64,000 bases of DNA from assembly GCF_964204645.1 (NCBI RefSeq), contig NC_134030.1:19225110-19289109 (forward strand), in the 5' to 3' direction. The DNA comes from Tubulanus polymorphus. Taxonomy: Eukaryota; Nemertea; Palaeonemertea; Tubulaniformes; Tubulanidae. A program made the position numbers and the translations under genes. Below the pieces are notes generated by a model. It was not told where the DNA came from and made no database searches. It saw only the letters and a program-made list of their open reading frames with translations. Each line of letters begins with the position of its first letter. The stretch's first letter is position 1. Of this stretch, positions 23,469 through 37,100 are shown one piece after another.

Positions 23469-23792
23469 CAACTTAACTGGAAAAAAACGCTGAAACCCTT
23501 TTCATACAAAAACACCCGTTATCACCGTTGGATTGTTTTGGTTTTGTCAAGCAACTGATATAATTGATTATATAATTTAGTGTCGTAAATCTGAGTAAAT
23601 TGTGTGTTAGATTCCCGCAAATTGATGTATGATGCGTCAGATTGTATTTCAACAATACATTTTATCTCGAACAAATGACGTATAGTTTACACGAATTCAT
23701 TAGTATGTGTGTGGATTTCTTAACAGTGAATTAAATTGGATTACCAATATGTAACTAGACAGTCAGTGCAAACACGAGACATTGGAACGACC

Positions 23793-24731
23793 ATGAATTC
23801 TACAGCGGCGCAGAATGTCAATGGAACTTACAAGAACTTCATCCTGCTTATGTCCGTGGCGAACAGGTCTGGAATCTACCGAACTGTATCATTGATCATT
23901 CTCGTTATCTTGTTTATTTTAGGAGCTTTTGGGAATTCTGCTACTTTCCTCATAATGATAAGTCGTAGATTTCGTAGTTTATCTTACGCAAACTATCTCA
24001 TAGTTTTGTCCGTCTGTGATTTGCTGGTTTGTATCAGTTTTACACTGATGCCCGTTTTACAGTTCGGTCTCTTGCATCTAAACGCCGGTTCTATCTTGAA
24101 TTCACTGATTAGTTGTCAGATTTATTATTCTCTAATGGATTCAGTGGCTGCTAGCAGTTCGTGGTTATTAGTAGCTCTTTCTCTGGAACGTGCAGCAGTT
24201 GTTATCTTCCCATTCACAGCACGTTATATATGTACTCCAGGATTCGCCCGATGTGCTATTGTTTTTATTTTGATCATGAGTACATGTGTAACAGGTATTC
24301 AACAGACAATGTCTGTGGGCTTTTCGGAACAGATGGGATGCAACTTTTTGGAATTAGCTGATCAATCATCACTGTTTATCACATTTGTCGTCTATGTCTA
24401 CATTATTCCTTTAACAGTGATTATTACATCTTATTCTGTTATAGTAGTTCAGTTATTCAGAGGTTCAAAAAATATTTCATTGGCTCAGAAGACTTCAAAA
24501 ACAAAACGTACCACAATAATGCTTGTAACTGTTTCACTAGCATTTGCAACATTTACAATTCCAAACTGTTTTGCTGTATTTTTACCGATTCCAATGGACC
24601 AACGAACATTTTTATACGATATTTGTATTCAGTTTCAAGTTTGTAACTATGTTGTCAATTTTTATATATATCTTTTGCTGGGACAAGAAATTCGTGCGTA
24701 TTTCTGTATGAAAATCTGCTTAAAAAATTAG
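23793..24731 (+). CDS. Rhodopsin-like GPCR, family A (312 aa)
   Basis: Intact single-exon receptor, closest to 6119-7069. I use the ATG at 23793 (MNSTAAQNVNGTYKN), which aligns with the start of the paralogue; the frame runs 19 codons further upstream but only from a TTG. Sequons at N2, N10 and N24. TM1 GN at 47-48 (GAFGNSATFLIM), TM2 Asp76, a probable TM3 Cys108, LER at 131-133 in place of DRY, loop-2 Cys183, NFYIY at 289-293 in place of NPxxY, and a short tail rich in Cys and Lys. The basic KTSKTKRTT precedes TM6, which has TIP but no CWxP. An acceptor-like sequence (atttcttaacag) lies about 66 bases upstream. Ligand unknown. Confidence 0.9.
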   Translation: MNSTAAQNVNGTYKNFILLMSVANRSGIYRTVSLIILVILFILGAFGNSATFLIMISRRFRSLSYANYLIVLSVCDLLVCISFTLMPVLQFGLLHLNAGSILNSLISCQIYYSLMDSVAASSSWLLVALSLERAAVVIFPFTARYICTPGFARCAIVFILIMSTCVTGIQQTMSVGFSEQMGCNFLELADQSSLFITFVVYVYIIPLTVIITSYSVIVVQLFRGSKNISLAQKTSKTKRTTIMLVTVSLAFATFTIPNCFAVFLPIPMDQRTFLYDICIQFQVCNYVVNFYIYLLLGQEIRAYFCMKICLKN

Positions 24732-25952
24732 TCAAATAATAACAAATGAGGGCCTATTTTTCATGTAACTCTGGCAAGGTCAGGTCGGACAACGCCCGCT
24801 TCTGCTAATCCTGTGAACCATACTACCTAAAGAGGATCGGATTCCGGTAAATAAACGTAACCCCACTGCACACTAGCCATGTCTGGTGAGGTGTGTGGCT
24901 AGACACTTGAATGAACTAAAATAATGTCTCAAAAGACCAGATTGATCTTTTCGAGAGGAAACGGCCATCTATCGACACCTCTCGGCGCTGCAGGTGATAG
25001 CTCGAGGTACAAATGGATTTTGTTCGTCTAAGAGTGCTACAAACGAGTGAGAACGATTCCTCAACGTTTCTAAAACTGTTGGCGTTAAGTCAGCACTAGT
25101 CCTGATCGAGAGATGTTTTTGACGGGTAAAATACGTTTTGTTTGATGGGTAAAAACGTTGTGTTTGACTGGCGATTGGCAAATATGAAGTTTGAATTTTG
25201 ACAGTATATCTACCGTAGCGATTTTGACGCGTCAAATGAACATTCAGTTTGACAGAATATCTACGATAGCGTTCTTGATGCGTCAAATTAAAATGAGTTT
25301 TGACAGAGGCCTGTATCTGCGATAGCGATTTGGTTTTGTCAGAATATGCGAGATCATATTTGACGCATCAAATACGATGTTTTGACGCGCATTTTATGTT
25401 GAGGTGACGAGCAAATTTGATAGTTTTGACCGGTATGAAATGAAGTTTTACGGGGTAAAAATGAAAGTTTGACGAGTAAAATATGGAAAGTTTGACGGGT
25501 AAATTTGATGTTTCATTTTGACAGAATATCTATGCCATAGTACTAAGCAAATATTTGAGGCCTAGGCCTATAGAAAATTCCATAAGAAAAGACGGGAAAA
25601 ACAGACTTTTCCCCAGACATTGGCCGAATAATGATATTAAACCAACTTTCCGTTCTGTCGCATTTGTTCACTCTACCGTAGAGTCTACGGCAAACCGGTT
25701 TATGACGAATAAGCCGATATGAACCTGTTTAAACAAACCGATTTCAAACATATGGGTCTTAGTTAGACTGCGAATGCAGGTGGCGCAGAATTGGACAGGC
25801 GACCAGTCTACATTTTCTTTTGGCCAAAAATATCAATTCAAATCAATTCATCTATTTTATTTCGCAACATGGTACATTCACACGATTGAATTGAATTGAA
25901 ATTTATTGCGCCCTTAAACGTCAAACTGACAGCTTCGACGACTCGACTCGAA
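24732..25952. other. Upstream region of SNX4 with degenerate TTTGACG repeats
   Basis: No gene. The interval 25085-25530 is a degenerate array of short motifs (tttgacgggtaaaa, tttgacgcgtcaaa, ttgacagaatatctac), several of them palindromic. The rest is AT-rich and should include the SNX4 promoter and 5' UTR, but no TATA box or initiator can be defended. Confidence 0.4.
25085..25530. repeat. Degenerate TGACG/CGTCA palindrome array
   Basis: About ten loosely spaced copies of TTTGAC(G)GGGTAAAA and TTTGACGCGTCAAA-type strings, interleaved with three to four copies of TTGACAGAATATCTAC and ATAGCG. Period is irregular, around 40-60 bases. It ends roughly 420 bases before the SNX4 start codon. Confidence 0.65.
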
Positions 25953-28900
25953 ATGCTAGACGACGACGATTTCCAGAGTTATTCTCCTGATTTAACGGGA
26001 GGAGCTGATGAAGAGGAGAACAACACGGCAGCTCCTGAAAATAGATCCCCTTCAGTGACGAGAAATAATGCAGTATGTAGTAAAATTATAGGCGGCCCTC
26101 AAGAGTCAAATTCACCAAAAAAATGCTACGCTGTGACACAGGGGCTTGTAAACTGGCTTGGATTTTACTTCCGGGTTGTTGATAATCTCGCGAGAATGGC
26201 GCTAAATTTAAACTGCAAATAAATTCAAAATATCACAGAAATACCTCGTGTTGATGTTGTTTATTTATCCACTATAGAGTTTTGATAAACAATTGGCTGT
26301 TAAGGATCAGTATCAGCGGACGCGACGCCTTACTATATTAAAATAACAAGGGATGAAACGGCTTCGCTTTTGCCTGTGACCGTATTGATGCGGCGGAAAC
26401 CACTGCGCATGCGCGGCAACTTTCCGAAAGGTTAAAATCAGTTCAAGTTCAATTGATTCTTCTCAAAAACCTATGTCAAGCCAAGGCAATCACACTTCTA
26501 AGGAAATTATCAATTTTTGAATTGATGTTGAAAAACTATAATGTGTAGTTTGATTGACAGCTCACAAGCGCTCGGAAGTTGCCGCGCATTCGCAGTGGTT
26601 TCCGCTGCATCAATATGGTCACAGGCAAAAGCGAAGCCGTTTCATCCCTTGTTATTTTAATATAGTAAGGTGTCGCGCCCGCTGATACTGATCCTTAACA
26701 GCCAATTGTTTATCAAAACTCTATAGTGGATAAATAAACAACATCAACACGAGGTATTTCTGTGATATTTTGAATTTATTTGCAGTTTAAATTTAGCGCC
26801 ATTCTCGCGAGATTATCAACAACCCGGAAGTAAAATCCAAGCCAGTTTACAAGCTGTGGCTACTCGTACGGACCCGTACGGATTATTCTGGAGACTATTC
26901 GTACGGGACTAGGATCTGTACGCTAATAACTGTCGCTGATTGGCCGATTAACGCCGCTCATGCGTACAGAGGTGCACGACTTAGAAAAATTCAAGGAAAG
27001 CGTGGAGAATAGAGTTAGAGAAAAATAGCGGATAGAGCGAGACTCGAACCCGGGCCAGCAAATTACTAGCGCAACATCGTACCACTAGACCACCGAGCTC
27101 GCTGACAGTCGGTCGAATGTTTTAACTAGATATAGCCTCACCTTACCCTAACCCTATCCCTTCCCGTACACATAATCCCAGAGTTATCCGACGGGTGCGT
27201 ACGAATAGCCTACGGAAGTATTCGTACGGGTCCGTACGAGTAGCCACTTCGAAAATGCTAAAACACTTCTACTCTATGCCTAATAGGTGGTATTTGAAAT
27301 TGGATGGGCCATAGGCCTACGTAGTTATTGTTCATAGGATAACTAGAAGCATTGGAACAAATCCAGGGTAAAAGTGCAGATCCGCACCTCTCCGCGTAAA
27401 CGGTTCAATCAATTTCATTAAATATCAATGTTTCAAATTTAAAATTCAGCAATTCAGTACATTGCCGGCATTGGTTAATTTTAAGATATCTTCACTAGAG
27501 AGAGTATAGAGATTTAAGCCTGGATTCTGTCATTCAGCAGATTGCGTCAATCACGAGAGGTGCAGATCTGCACTTTTACCCAAATCCAGTGGTAGTAGGC
27601 CTAGTCGTAGGCCCTTTAATGGGAGCCATGTCGTTTTACCAAACCACGAGTCAAGAAATGTATAGGAAGGCCATTTTTCAATTGTAGATTATTTTTAGAA
27701 AACATTGAGACTGTTTTGACGCCGTTAACAATTGGGCTATAGCTGGCAATGAAATTGATTTTTTTAAGTTCCCCAGAAGTAGGCCTACGACTACCAGATG
27801 GCATGAACACAGTGTCGGAGATACCCGAATGCCTCTTCGGGATTGCTGTGATGTCAGCCGTCCCGATACTTGTGGGTACCGGTAGATTTAAACATTACAG
27901 ATATCGGAGCGATTCCTGCCTTTGTGCATAGTATAGATAAATGTGGGATAACCAGATTGCTAACTTAATCACAACTGGATTGTTGTAATGATTCAATAGG
28001 GCTCTGTCTAATCTACCCGGTCGCCTAGCAGGGGCGGATCCAGGGGCATGTTGTGACCATGTCGACCAATAAAAAGGGCATATATTCTTTATTTAGGGCC
28101 GAAAGGCATATCGGTAAAATTTTTGAAATTTTACTATCTTTTTAGAGCTTTCTGAGCATCTCTGAGAGGCATTTAGTCAAGAAACATAGGTTATATATTG
28201 AGGAAAATATCTATTGTGTATCGCGGGTGGTTACAAGGGCAAATTTTGATACAGAGAAAAAATAAAAAGGCACTTTATAATTCCGACCGTGTCGGGCGAC
28301 ACGGTCTAAATCCGCCCCTGCCTAGGGTTAGGTCGACTTTATGTATAGATTATGTTAACCCATTAGATGCCGCAACTTCATATATATGTTCCTGAATAAC
28401 GAACGCTTAATGAGCCAATCGAATAGAATTGCATATAAAGATTAAGTAGACATGCAGTGAGTGTGAAAAGTACTGAAAATGATGCTTTACAACCATTGGT
28501 TATTTTGAAGATAATTATACAGGCTTATTATTGCAGTACAGATTTGGCCAATCAAAAGTTTGACCTTTGACCCCCTCAAACTATAGGTGGCGCTATAGTA
28601 CAGCGGACGTTCTGCTCAGATACAAGTTGAACGTCGACGGACACATTCTGCGGTCTATTGGATTAAATGGTTGATAATAAATGAAATACATGTATTTATT
28701 TTTTAGTCGAAACCACTATTGGAATGGATGGATATAAATATATCAGAACCAGAAAGAAGATACGGTGTCTCGATGAAAATGCAAGAGACCTACATGGTGT
28801 ATTTGATAGAAACGAGGTAAGCGTCGGTGTGAATATATTAGCCGCGTTCACATTAGATTCGGCGCTTACGAAGTACCGTACTTCGCTGGTGCCGAATTCA

Positions 28901-31900
28901 CCACAATACGGCGCTTATACAGTCATTTACGTTCACACTACGAGTCGGCAATTCGGCGCTTAGTAAGCCCGGTATAGTAGTCACCCGGTGTGCCGATAGA
29001 GGGGAGTGTACTTAGTGGTTAGTGTTTTGTACTACGCAAATGTGAATACGCGGCTAGCTAAGCGCCTAATCTGCGTTCACACTACATAAAATAGGCGGAC
29101 AGCTCAGTGCCGTACTGAGATCAGGTTTTCGGCGCGGAATCAAGCCGCGTATTTCAGTACGGAACTGAATAAGCCGTGAATAGGTCCCGAATAATTTCCT
29201 AGTGTGAACGCTTAGTACCGTACTGAAATCCTAGTGTGAACGCAGCTTTTGTCTGAAACCAATCCCTCTTCAAAGCATTCAACATTAGGTAGCGTGCTGA
29301 TAAGATATCTTGGAATTGGGAGCTGCCGATGCTACTGTGGCAAGCAAGGATTTGCCAGGTTCGATAGTAGAAACTCGGTCATCCATGTTCAATTTCTCCT
29401 ATATTTCAGTTAAAGTTGAATGGACTTTTCTCTTGAATAAATTAATCTTCAATGAAAACTAAACCTATCACTGGGTAGAAAATTGAATTTGATGTAAGCC
29501 TTTATATATCATGGTTCTTGTGAAAATCTATGCATTCAGAATGCTGAAAATACAGTTTAAAGTTGATTGAAGGTGAACTTATTTTGACGACGTAAAACTG
29601 TTCGTCAGCCGTTTGTCGGGATGACTGGCGTTGCACAGCTCCCCATTGTCGTGCGTGAAATCCTGAACACATCGGAGCCTTAGAACTACAGTCGAGAAAG
29701 TGAACTCCCAATTTAAGTCCGAATAGTTGTGGTAATATATTATTATTTCATTGCAGAATTAAAGATGCAGAGATCACGGAATACGGCGACCCGGCTTGTT
29801 CGGTGTGGAGAAGATACAGCGAATTCGAATTGCTGCGAAATTATCTCGACATCGTCTATCCTGCGGTCATCATTCCACCTCTTCCGGAAAAACGCGTGAG
29901 TTTGAAAAAAAGGATGAGCACATTAAGAGTCAGTAAGATCAACGATATCCGTGATGAAAAACGATAAATCTAAGATCCTACAATTGTTGAAAGACTAGAA
30001 AGTTTATTTGAATAGGGCCTAGTGCTTTTCGGGGGCGAATCAAGACTGGGGCACAGCCCGTCCTCCCTCGGCAGGGATTCGAACCTGATTGCTTGGAGAC
30101 TCGTCATCGTACAAAACCCTGTCGTACTAGCCCACAGGTACACATGTAGCTTAGATGATGTCATTACTAGCCAATCAGATGTCTTTTTATTCTAACCCAG
30201 GTTTTTCCATGCGTAGTTATCCATGAAATTTGCCTTAGTGGTTATACAACAAGCAATTTTTTTTTTATTTCTATTTTTTTAACACCCTCAACCCGCTAAG
30301 CGCCACGCAGGGTATTAAAAGCGGGTTCGGTGTTTCTTTTTCCCGATGGGCGAGAGACCAGAGAAGAACCTTCGACCGAGATACTCTGTCGCCACCAGGG
30401 TTTGAACCCATAAACCCTGGATTGACGAGACCAGTGACTGGCGGCTTAAACCAACTCGGCCACTGCGCCTCTCCACCTGCGCTGGTATACAACAAGCAAT
30501 CTGATTGGTGCCGCAAGTTTTTTGCAGTTAACCTGCGCGCCTGGTCTAGCGTGGCAGGCGTTCGTATTGGAATGAGTCTGTCAATGCCATCAGGTTCGAG
30601 TCTCAGCCGGGCAGGACGGTTTGCCTCGGTTGTATTTTTCTTGTGACCTCTTTAAAATTCAAAAGCTAATTTTTAGGCCTTTTTACTGCTGAAACTGAAG
30701 CTGAACTGAAAGTGTCTTGAAATTGTATGAAGATGCACTGAAATTTGCTCTTTTTCAGTGGACCTACAATATGTCGTTTTCATTTCTTTGTGCTCTTGTC
30801 AAATTCTGCCCCTGAATCCACTATTTGTGTCAAGTTTTGATGATTCATTACCAGTTACTTTAGAGTAACAAGTAGTCAGCACTGAAAGGGTTGATAACTA
30901 TTGTCTAACACCGGTTGGCTACATGACGCTTTAGTTTATTTATTGTACTTCAATTTTCAGGCCGCATCAATGAACACTACAACTCTGGTAACTAATAATG
31001 ATGCCAATAGATCATTCATAAAATCCAGAAATTTTAGAACAATAATATTGTCGATATAATTTTCGAGGAAGAAATTTTCGAGAGAGTCTCTTGATCACTA
31101 ATGCGGTGGATTTTTTTTTCGAATCAAAGCACATTTTCCTATATCAATCAATATGGATGAAGAAGTTGGAAGTTCTTTATTTACGAAAAAGAAAACAATT
31201 TGTTGAATTTTATAAACCAAGTATTGATTTATAGATATTGTCATATCCTGTCAATGACATCAGCACTTTTTATGCATTATGCGGGTAGCAATCGGCAGTG
31301 TGGCCTACACCCCTTACACTTTCGATACCTGTTCACCATTCTTCCAATTATCGTAACTTCACCCGAGACATTTTTAATGAAACTGAACTACAAACACCCA
31401 GACATCATTACATATTTTGTTCATGTTTAAGGAACTGATTATCCCTGGCAGGCTTTGCATGCCAAGCAACAATAGTGAGTGTCACGAAGGGGTTGATTTC
31501 AGACTGCTGATAGACTTGGAGAAATTTAGCATAAAATTTTAACTGATATATGAATGAAAAATTGACACCGATCTATTAGTGGTACAGCGTTTATAGAAGA
31601 ATACATAAATTCATAACACATTTGGCATTCCTCGACTTTCATTTTCTGTTTGCATCACAGACCTGATTACAACTGCCACTTGAGGGTAGTTACTACTGTT
31701 TCTAAGAGCTTTATTATTTCCAAATTCATCAAAATACTGTCAAACTAATATTTTGGGATTCACATTTTGGCTACAGAATGCAATAGGGATGTAGGCCTAC
31801 GACCAACTAGTTCCCACCACAATTAAAGAACAATGCGCATTTTCCTCCAGAACGCTTCTAACCAAAGTTTTGTGCAATTTTTTTTTTTCCGTAACACTTA

Positions 31901-34083
31901 TATTGGACAAATATCGAACGTTCAAAATGAAAGGAAAAACTAATTTTGATTTCAACCGTTTTCTGATCATGGCCCTATTGTAGGCTCAAAACTGAACTAT
32001 TAATATTTCCAGGCCATACCCTTTTTAATTCTTCTGAAACTTCGATTCATCGAATGATTGCTAATGAATGCTGAATATTTTCTTTACAATGCTTATCAAA
32101 ATTATGTTAATCTTTCTCCCCCCCCTCCCCGAGCCCTACCCCTGCCTACCCACTTCGATTTTAGTACGATACAAAACTTCGATTTTGGTATAATTTTGTA
32201 TGAATTTGAACCATTTTTGAAAACCTTTTCCTTCTGCATGTGGTGGGTTGTGGACAACTTTTGTCGTTCGTTGAAAAGTATGGTTTCTTGTTCTCCTAGT
32301 TGAAAACTGGTCGTGGTTATTTTGTGGCATTTTAGACGCGCAAATGGAAACCGGCATGCCAGCGTTCCTGCCAGATGTCGCCGCTGAGATTTCAGATGAA
32401 CTCGATCGAAATTAATTCATTTCTGATTAACCTCAGTTTTCTCGTAAATCGTGCTTAGAATTTGAAAAATTGGGGTTAGATTTTAATCGAGTTTTGAGAC
32501 GAAATACAGCGTCGACGTTGCACTGTACACTTAAGCGAACCTGGCAGATTTATGGTGGAATTTCGCTTACCACAGTAGCGTTGCCGGTACCCCATCAGGT
32601 GAGGTGGGAACCACGAATGCTTATAACCAGCTGGTTCGTTTGCACCCGCGTCAATGCATATTTGCCAAAGTCCATCATAGTTGTTTTGGGGGCGCTTCTT
32701 TTGAAATGCTCCGACCGATGCTCTCGCGAGACCGTTTTTTCATTGTCGATCGGCTTTCATTTGTTGTATTTATTTTTAGATGTCCTACGCGAGACAGAAT
32801 GTGTCAACCGATCGTTTTGATACCGACTACATTGAACGCCGTAGAGCAGGATTAGAGGTAGGCTACGTTTAAACAGTTAACGTTTGTCCGAAAAGCCTCT
32901 CTGATATGCCTCTGATTTCTTACTTTGTTAGGCTATTGGAGAGTTCAGACATTTTTTTGAAAAATTCAACTGCGTTGTGGTCTACAGTAATAGTAATTTG
33001 ATTAAGCGCCCTTTTAACTGACACAACGTTCAATGGCACTTATAATAATATAATAATAATAATATGTGTCTTATATAGCGCTAAATCCAGCCAGGCTGCT
33101 CAGAGCGCTTTACATTTTTCGGTATTATTACCCTGGCCAATTTTATACTCTAACATGTATCAGTCATCTCTCCCTGGGGAGAAGTAACACCGAGCTGATA
33201 ACAAACGCTCAGGAGTCATCTATCAGGCCAGGTACCCATTTACTCCTAGGTGGAGAGAGGCAATGAGGATTTACTCCTGGGTGGAGAGAGGCAATGAGGA
33301 TAAGTGTCTTGCCCGAGGACACTACGGCAATGTACGGGGTTCGAATCCACGACCTGGCTTCCCAGAGTCGAACGCTCTAACCGCTCGGCCACACCGCTCC
33401 ACTTTCCATTAAACTGGTATTATAACTCCCAGCCTATGACTTTATCCCATGTGTCCTCATCCGATCAGCTACTGGGCACCCATGAGTCATCTTACAGACC
33501 AGGTACCGATTTATTGCTGGGTGGAAAGAGACAATGAGGAAAATTGCCTTGCCTGGTGTGGCAATTTACAGGGTTCGACCCAATAACCTGGCTTCCCGGG
33601 GCCAAACGCTCTAACCCCTCGCCCATACTGCTCACTCAATGTATATGGATAAACAATCATAATTGATGCAACATGTCGTGGGGTGAACACAGTTGAAGAT
33701 GGCTAAATTATACACCGCACTGTAGCGGAGCGGTCTAATCTAAATATCTAAACTTCATTTGCCCATTACAAATCAATTTCCTATTTCAGACATTTTTGTT
33801 GAGATGCGCAGCTCACTCTGAACTCGGTCACGACAAGATATTGGTAGTTTTCTTGCGGCAGGTTAGTTGAATCGGTGTCACTATTAAATTGCTTCTAATA
33901 TTTGAAATGTTTCAGAAGCAACACAGTCGTCTCACTGAGGAGTGAATTGCTAAATACCCTGGCTGTGTAGGGTTCTTATCTCTTGAGGGAGGGGCGTGGC
34001 AGAGTCTTATGATATCATCAGGTTTATATCGTTGTACTTGTAGTAGGAACGTAGAAACCGAGGAACATAGCAGAGCCTGACGA

Positions 34084-34137
<54 letters not shown>

Positions 34138-37100
34138 ATTTAGTGCTCCGTACTTGGTAAAAATACATGCTCCAAAGCACTTACAGCATATTAAATGACA
34201 GTGACTATAATGACTACAGTAAGTTAAACGGGACTTCGAAATCCTGGAAAATCCTACGAAAATGCCCCCGCAAAGGAGAAAGGGGAATTTTTATGATGTT
34301 GTCATGTTCAAATCCCTGCAAGCGATGAATGTGTTGTCTGAGTCTCAGGATTGTCATCAAGTTCAAATCCGTCCGAAGATGTGGCAAAATTTCTAATCTA
34401 TTAACCCTTTCAGTGCGTCTACACCGCAGTACGGTGTACGAATCACTGATGGATTTTGCTAGTATACCGCACTGCAGTGTATTGATTTAATTAGTAATTA
34501 CTAATTATCTCTCTTGAAAGATAGCAGCACCTGTCAAACATGGTGAAATATTAGTAACTTACGATATACCATGCCAGGGTGTTGATGCACTATAGTGGTA
34601 TTCCTGTTATTCAACACACTAGGGTGAAATTTATTAGAATTTTCAAATTATCTTCAGCACTATAGGGTATTAATTAGCCAGCACTGAAAGGGTTAACCCT
34701 GTTTCATTTAGAAAGGCAACGTGACAAAGTTTCTAGCACAATTTCTGTTCGATGATTTTTTAGGAAGACGGTTGGAAGGACGTTCTCTATTCGACCGGTT
34801 ATCAAATGAAAGCGGATTCGTTGTTGAGCAGATTGAGCGCCGGATACCGAATCCGACGACCCGATCGACGCATCGAAGAACTGAAGAACTACAGCTCGGA
34901 TTTACAGTCGAACATTAGCAACATATTGAAAATGAGAGCGGTGAGTTCGACTGAGTGATTAGGAGGGCTAGTGAGGCGCAGTGGTCGAGTGGTTCGACAG
35001 AGCGATTAGGAGGATAGGAGGGCTAGTGAGGCGCAGTGGTCGAGTGGTTCGACTGAGCAATTGGGAGGGCTAGTGAGGCGCAGTGGTCGAGTGGTTCGAC
35101 TGAGCGATTAGGAGGGCTAGTGAGGCGCAGGTGGTCGAGTGGTTTAAGCCGCAGGTCACTGGTCTCATCTATCCCGGGTTTATGGGTTCAAACCCTCGTG
35201 GTGACAGAGTTTCTTGGTCGAAGGTTCTTCTCTGGTCTCTCCCTCATTGGGAAAAAGAAAGATTGAACTCACTTATAATTCCCTGCGTGGCGCTTAGCGG
35301 GTTGAGGATGTTAAGAAAAAAAATTAGGAGGGCTAGGGGTCTATAATTAATCGATTTCTCCTATAAAACCCAAAGCTGCCACCGTTCTGATTTTTCCGGA
35401 ACTGTTCTGTAAAACGGTGTGAAAATACGGCGTTCTGTTTTTAGGAAATTATTACAGATTTTTATTGAAAAGAATACTGAAAAAATTTCATAAGTCGCCG
35501 AAAAACTTTTATTGCATCGTTCTGTCTTCAATCTCGCAGAATCCCTCTTGTCAACTCTAATTATACTCTCGATATGACACTGTACTATGCGTCATCTGTA
35601 TAAAGATGATGATGGCGCATTTATACAATTTCAGAAGTCGGGAGACAAAAATTTTGTTCCACGTTATTTACCCTAATACTGATTTTTAAGACCTCATAAT
35701 TGATTTGAAAATATATTCTGATTTGAAGATGTCTCCTGGTTTGAAAATTTGGGACTACTGGAAAAACATTTTGATAAACTTGGACATGTGTTCAGCAAAA
35801 GATAAAATCTAGGTTGGCTGCTCTGCAAACCTGGTTTAACTACATGCCCGTTACGCTGTTTGAAATCATCAAAATGGAGAGATGATCTATCTAATGGCGA
35901 CAATAGGGCCTAATAATTTTTTCGAATGACTTCAAAGGCTTAGCAACTTAGTCTCCTCAAAGTCAAATATGTTTACCTCAAAAAATCATGAATAGTGGCG
36001 GATAAATTCTCACCCAGTGTCACCCAATGCTGCTCTTTGAGGGAACGAAATCGAAAATCCTGTTTCCGTTATCATTTCCAGAAACTCTGTGACAAAGTCT
36101 ATGGTATTCACAAAGTTCACGCAAACTACGGTCGTGTGTTTAGTGAATGGAGCGGCATGGAAAAGGAGATGGGCGATGGTTTACAGAGCGCCGGTCATTT
36201 CTTAGATGTGTAAGTTTTTCAGCTTTCTCTTTCGGCATTTATTACACTATTTGATACTGAAATAACTGTTAGGATCAGAAATATTATTCATGCAGCATTT
36301 GTGGATTGCACTATGTGGATTGCGCTTGATGATAAGTTAGGATCCACCAGTTGCGCGGCAGTGGAGTAATAATGATAATAATGATGATGATAATAATAAT
36401 GATAATGATATGTGTCTAGCACTGAATCCAGCCAGGCTGCTCAGAGCGCTTTACATTTAGGAGTAGGATGGAAATTGCTGTGACAATTAAGAATTGCACT
36501 TGAGGCTAGTGATGATATGCTGCGTTTCATCAGTGTGAAGTTTGACGACTACTGCTGCAATTGAGGATTACTTTTGTAGTGAATGAGCATCCACTAGGAG
36601 TCGCTCAACTTGTGGCAAGTGACGATCAACCAGGTGTCACTAGTGTGCATTTAACTATTGCAGCAGTAGAGGATTCCACTTGTGGCGAGTGCTGATCCAC
36701 TATTCGTCTCTAGCGGCCGCCGTGACATCACATGCTATAGCAATAGAGGATTCCACTTGTGGCGAGTGCTGATCCACTATTCGTCTCTAGCGGCCGCCGT
36801 GACATCACATGCTATAGCAATAGAGGATTCCACTTGTTGCGAGTGCTGATCCACTATTTGTCTCTAGCGGCCACCGTGACATCACATGCTATAGCAATAG
36901 AGGATTCCACTTGTGGCGAGTGCTGATCCACTATTTGTCTCTAGTGGCCACCATGACATCACATGCTATAGCAATAGAGGATTCCACTTGTGACGAGTGC
37001 TGATCCACTATTTGTCTCTAGCGGCCACCGTGACATCACATGCTATAGCAATAGAGGATTCCACTTGTTGCGAGTGCTGATCCACTATTTGTCTCTAGTG

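Noticed and set aside
25896-25952. N-terminal extension of SNX4 exon 1
   Set aside because: Opens only with TTG; the first ATG is at 25953 and gives a normal acidic N-terminus.
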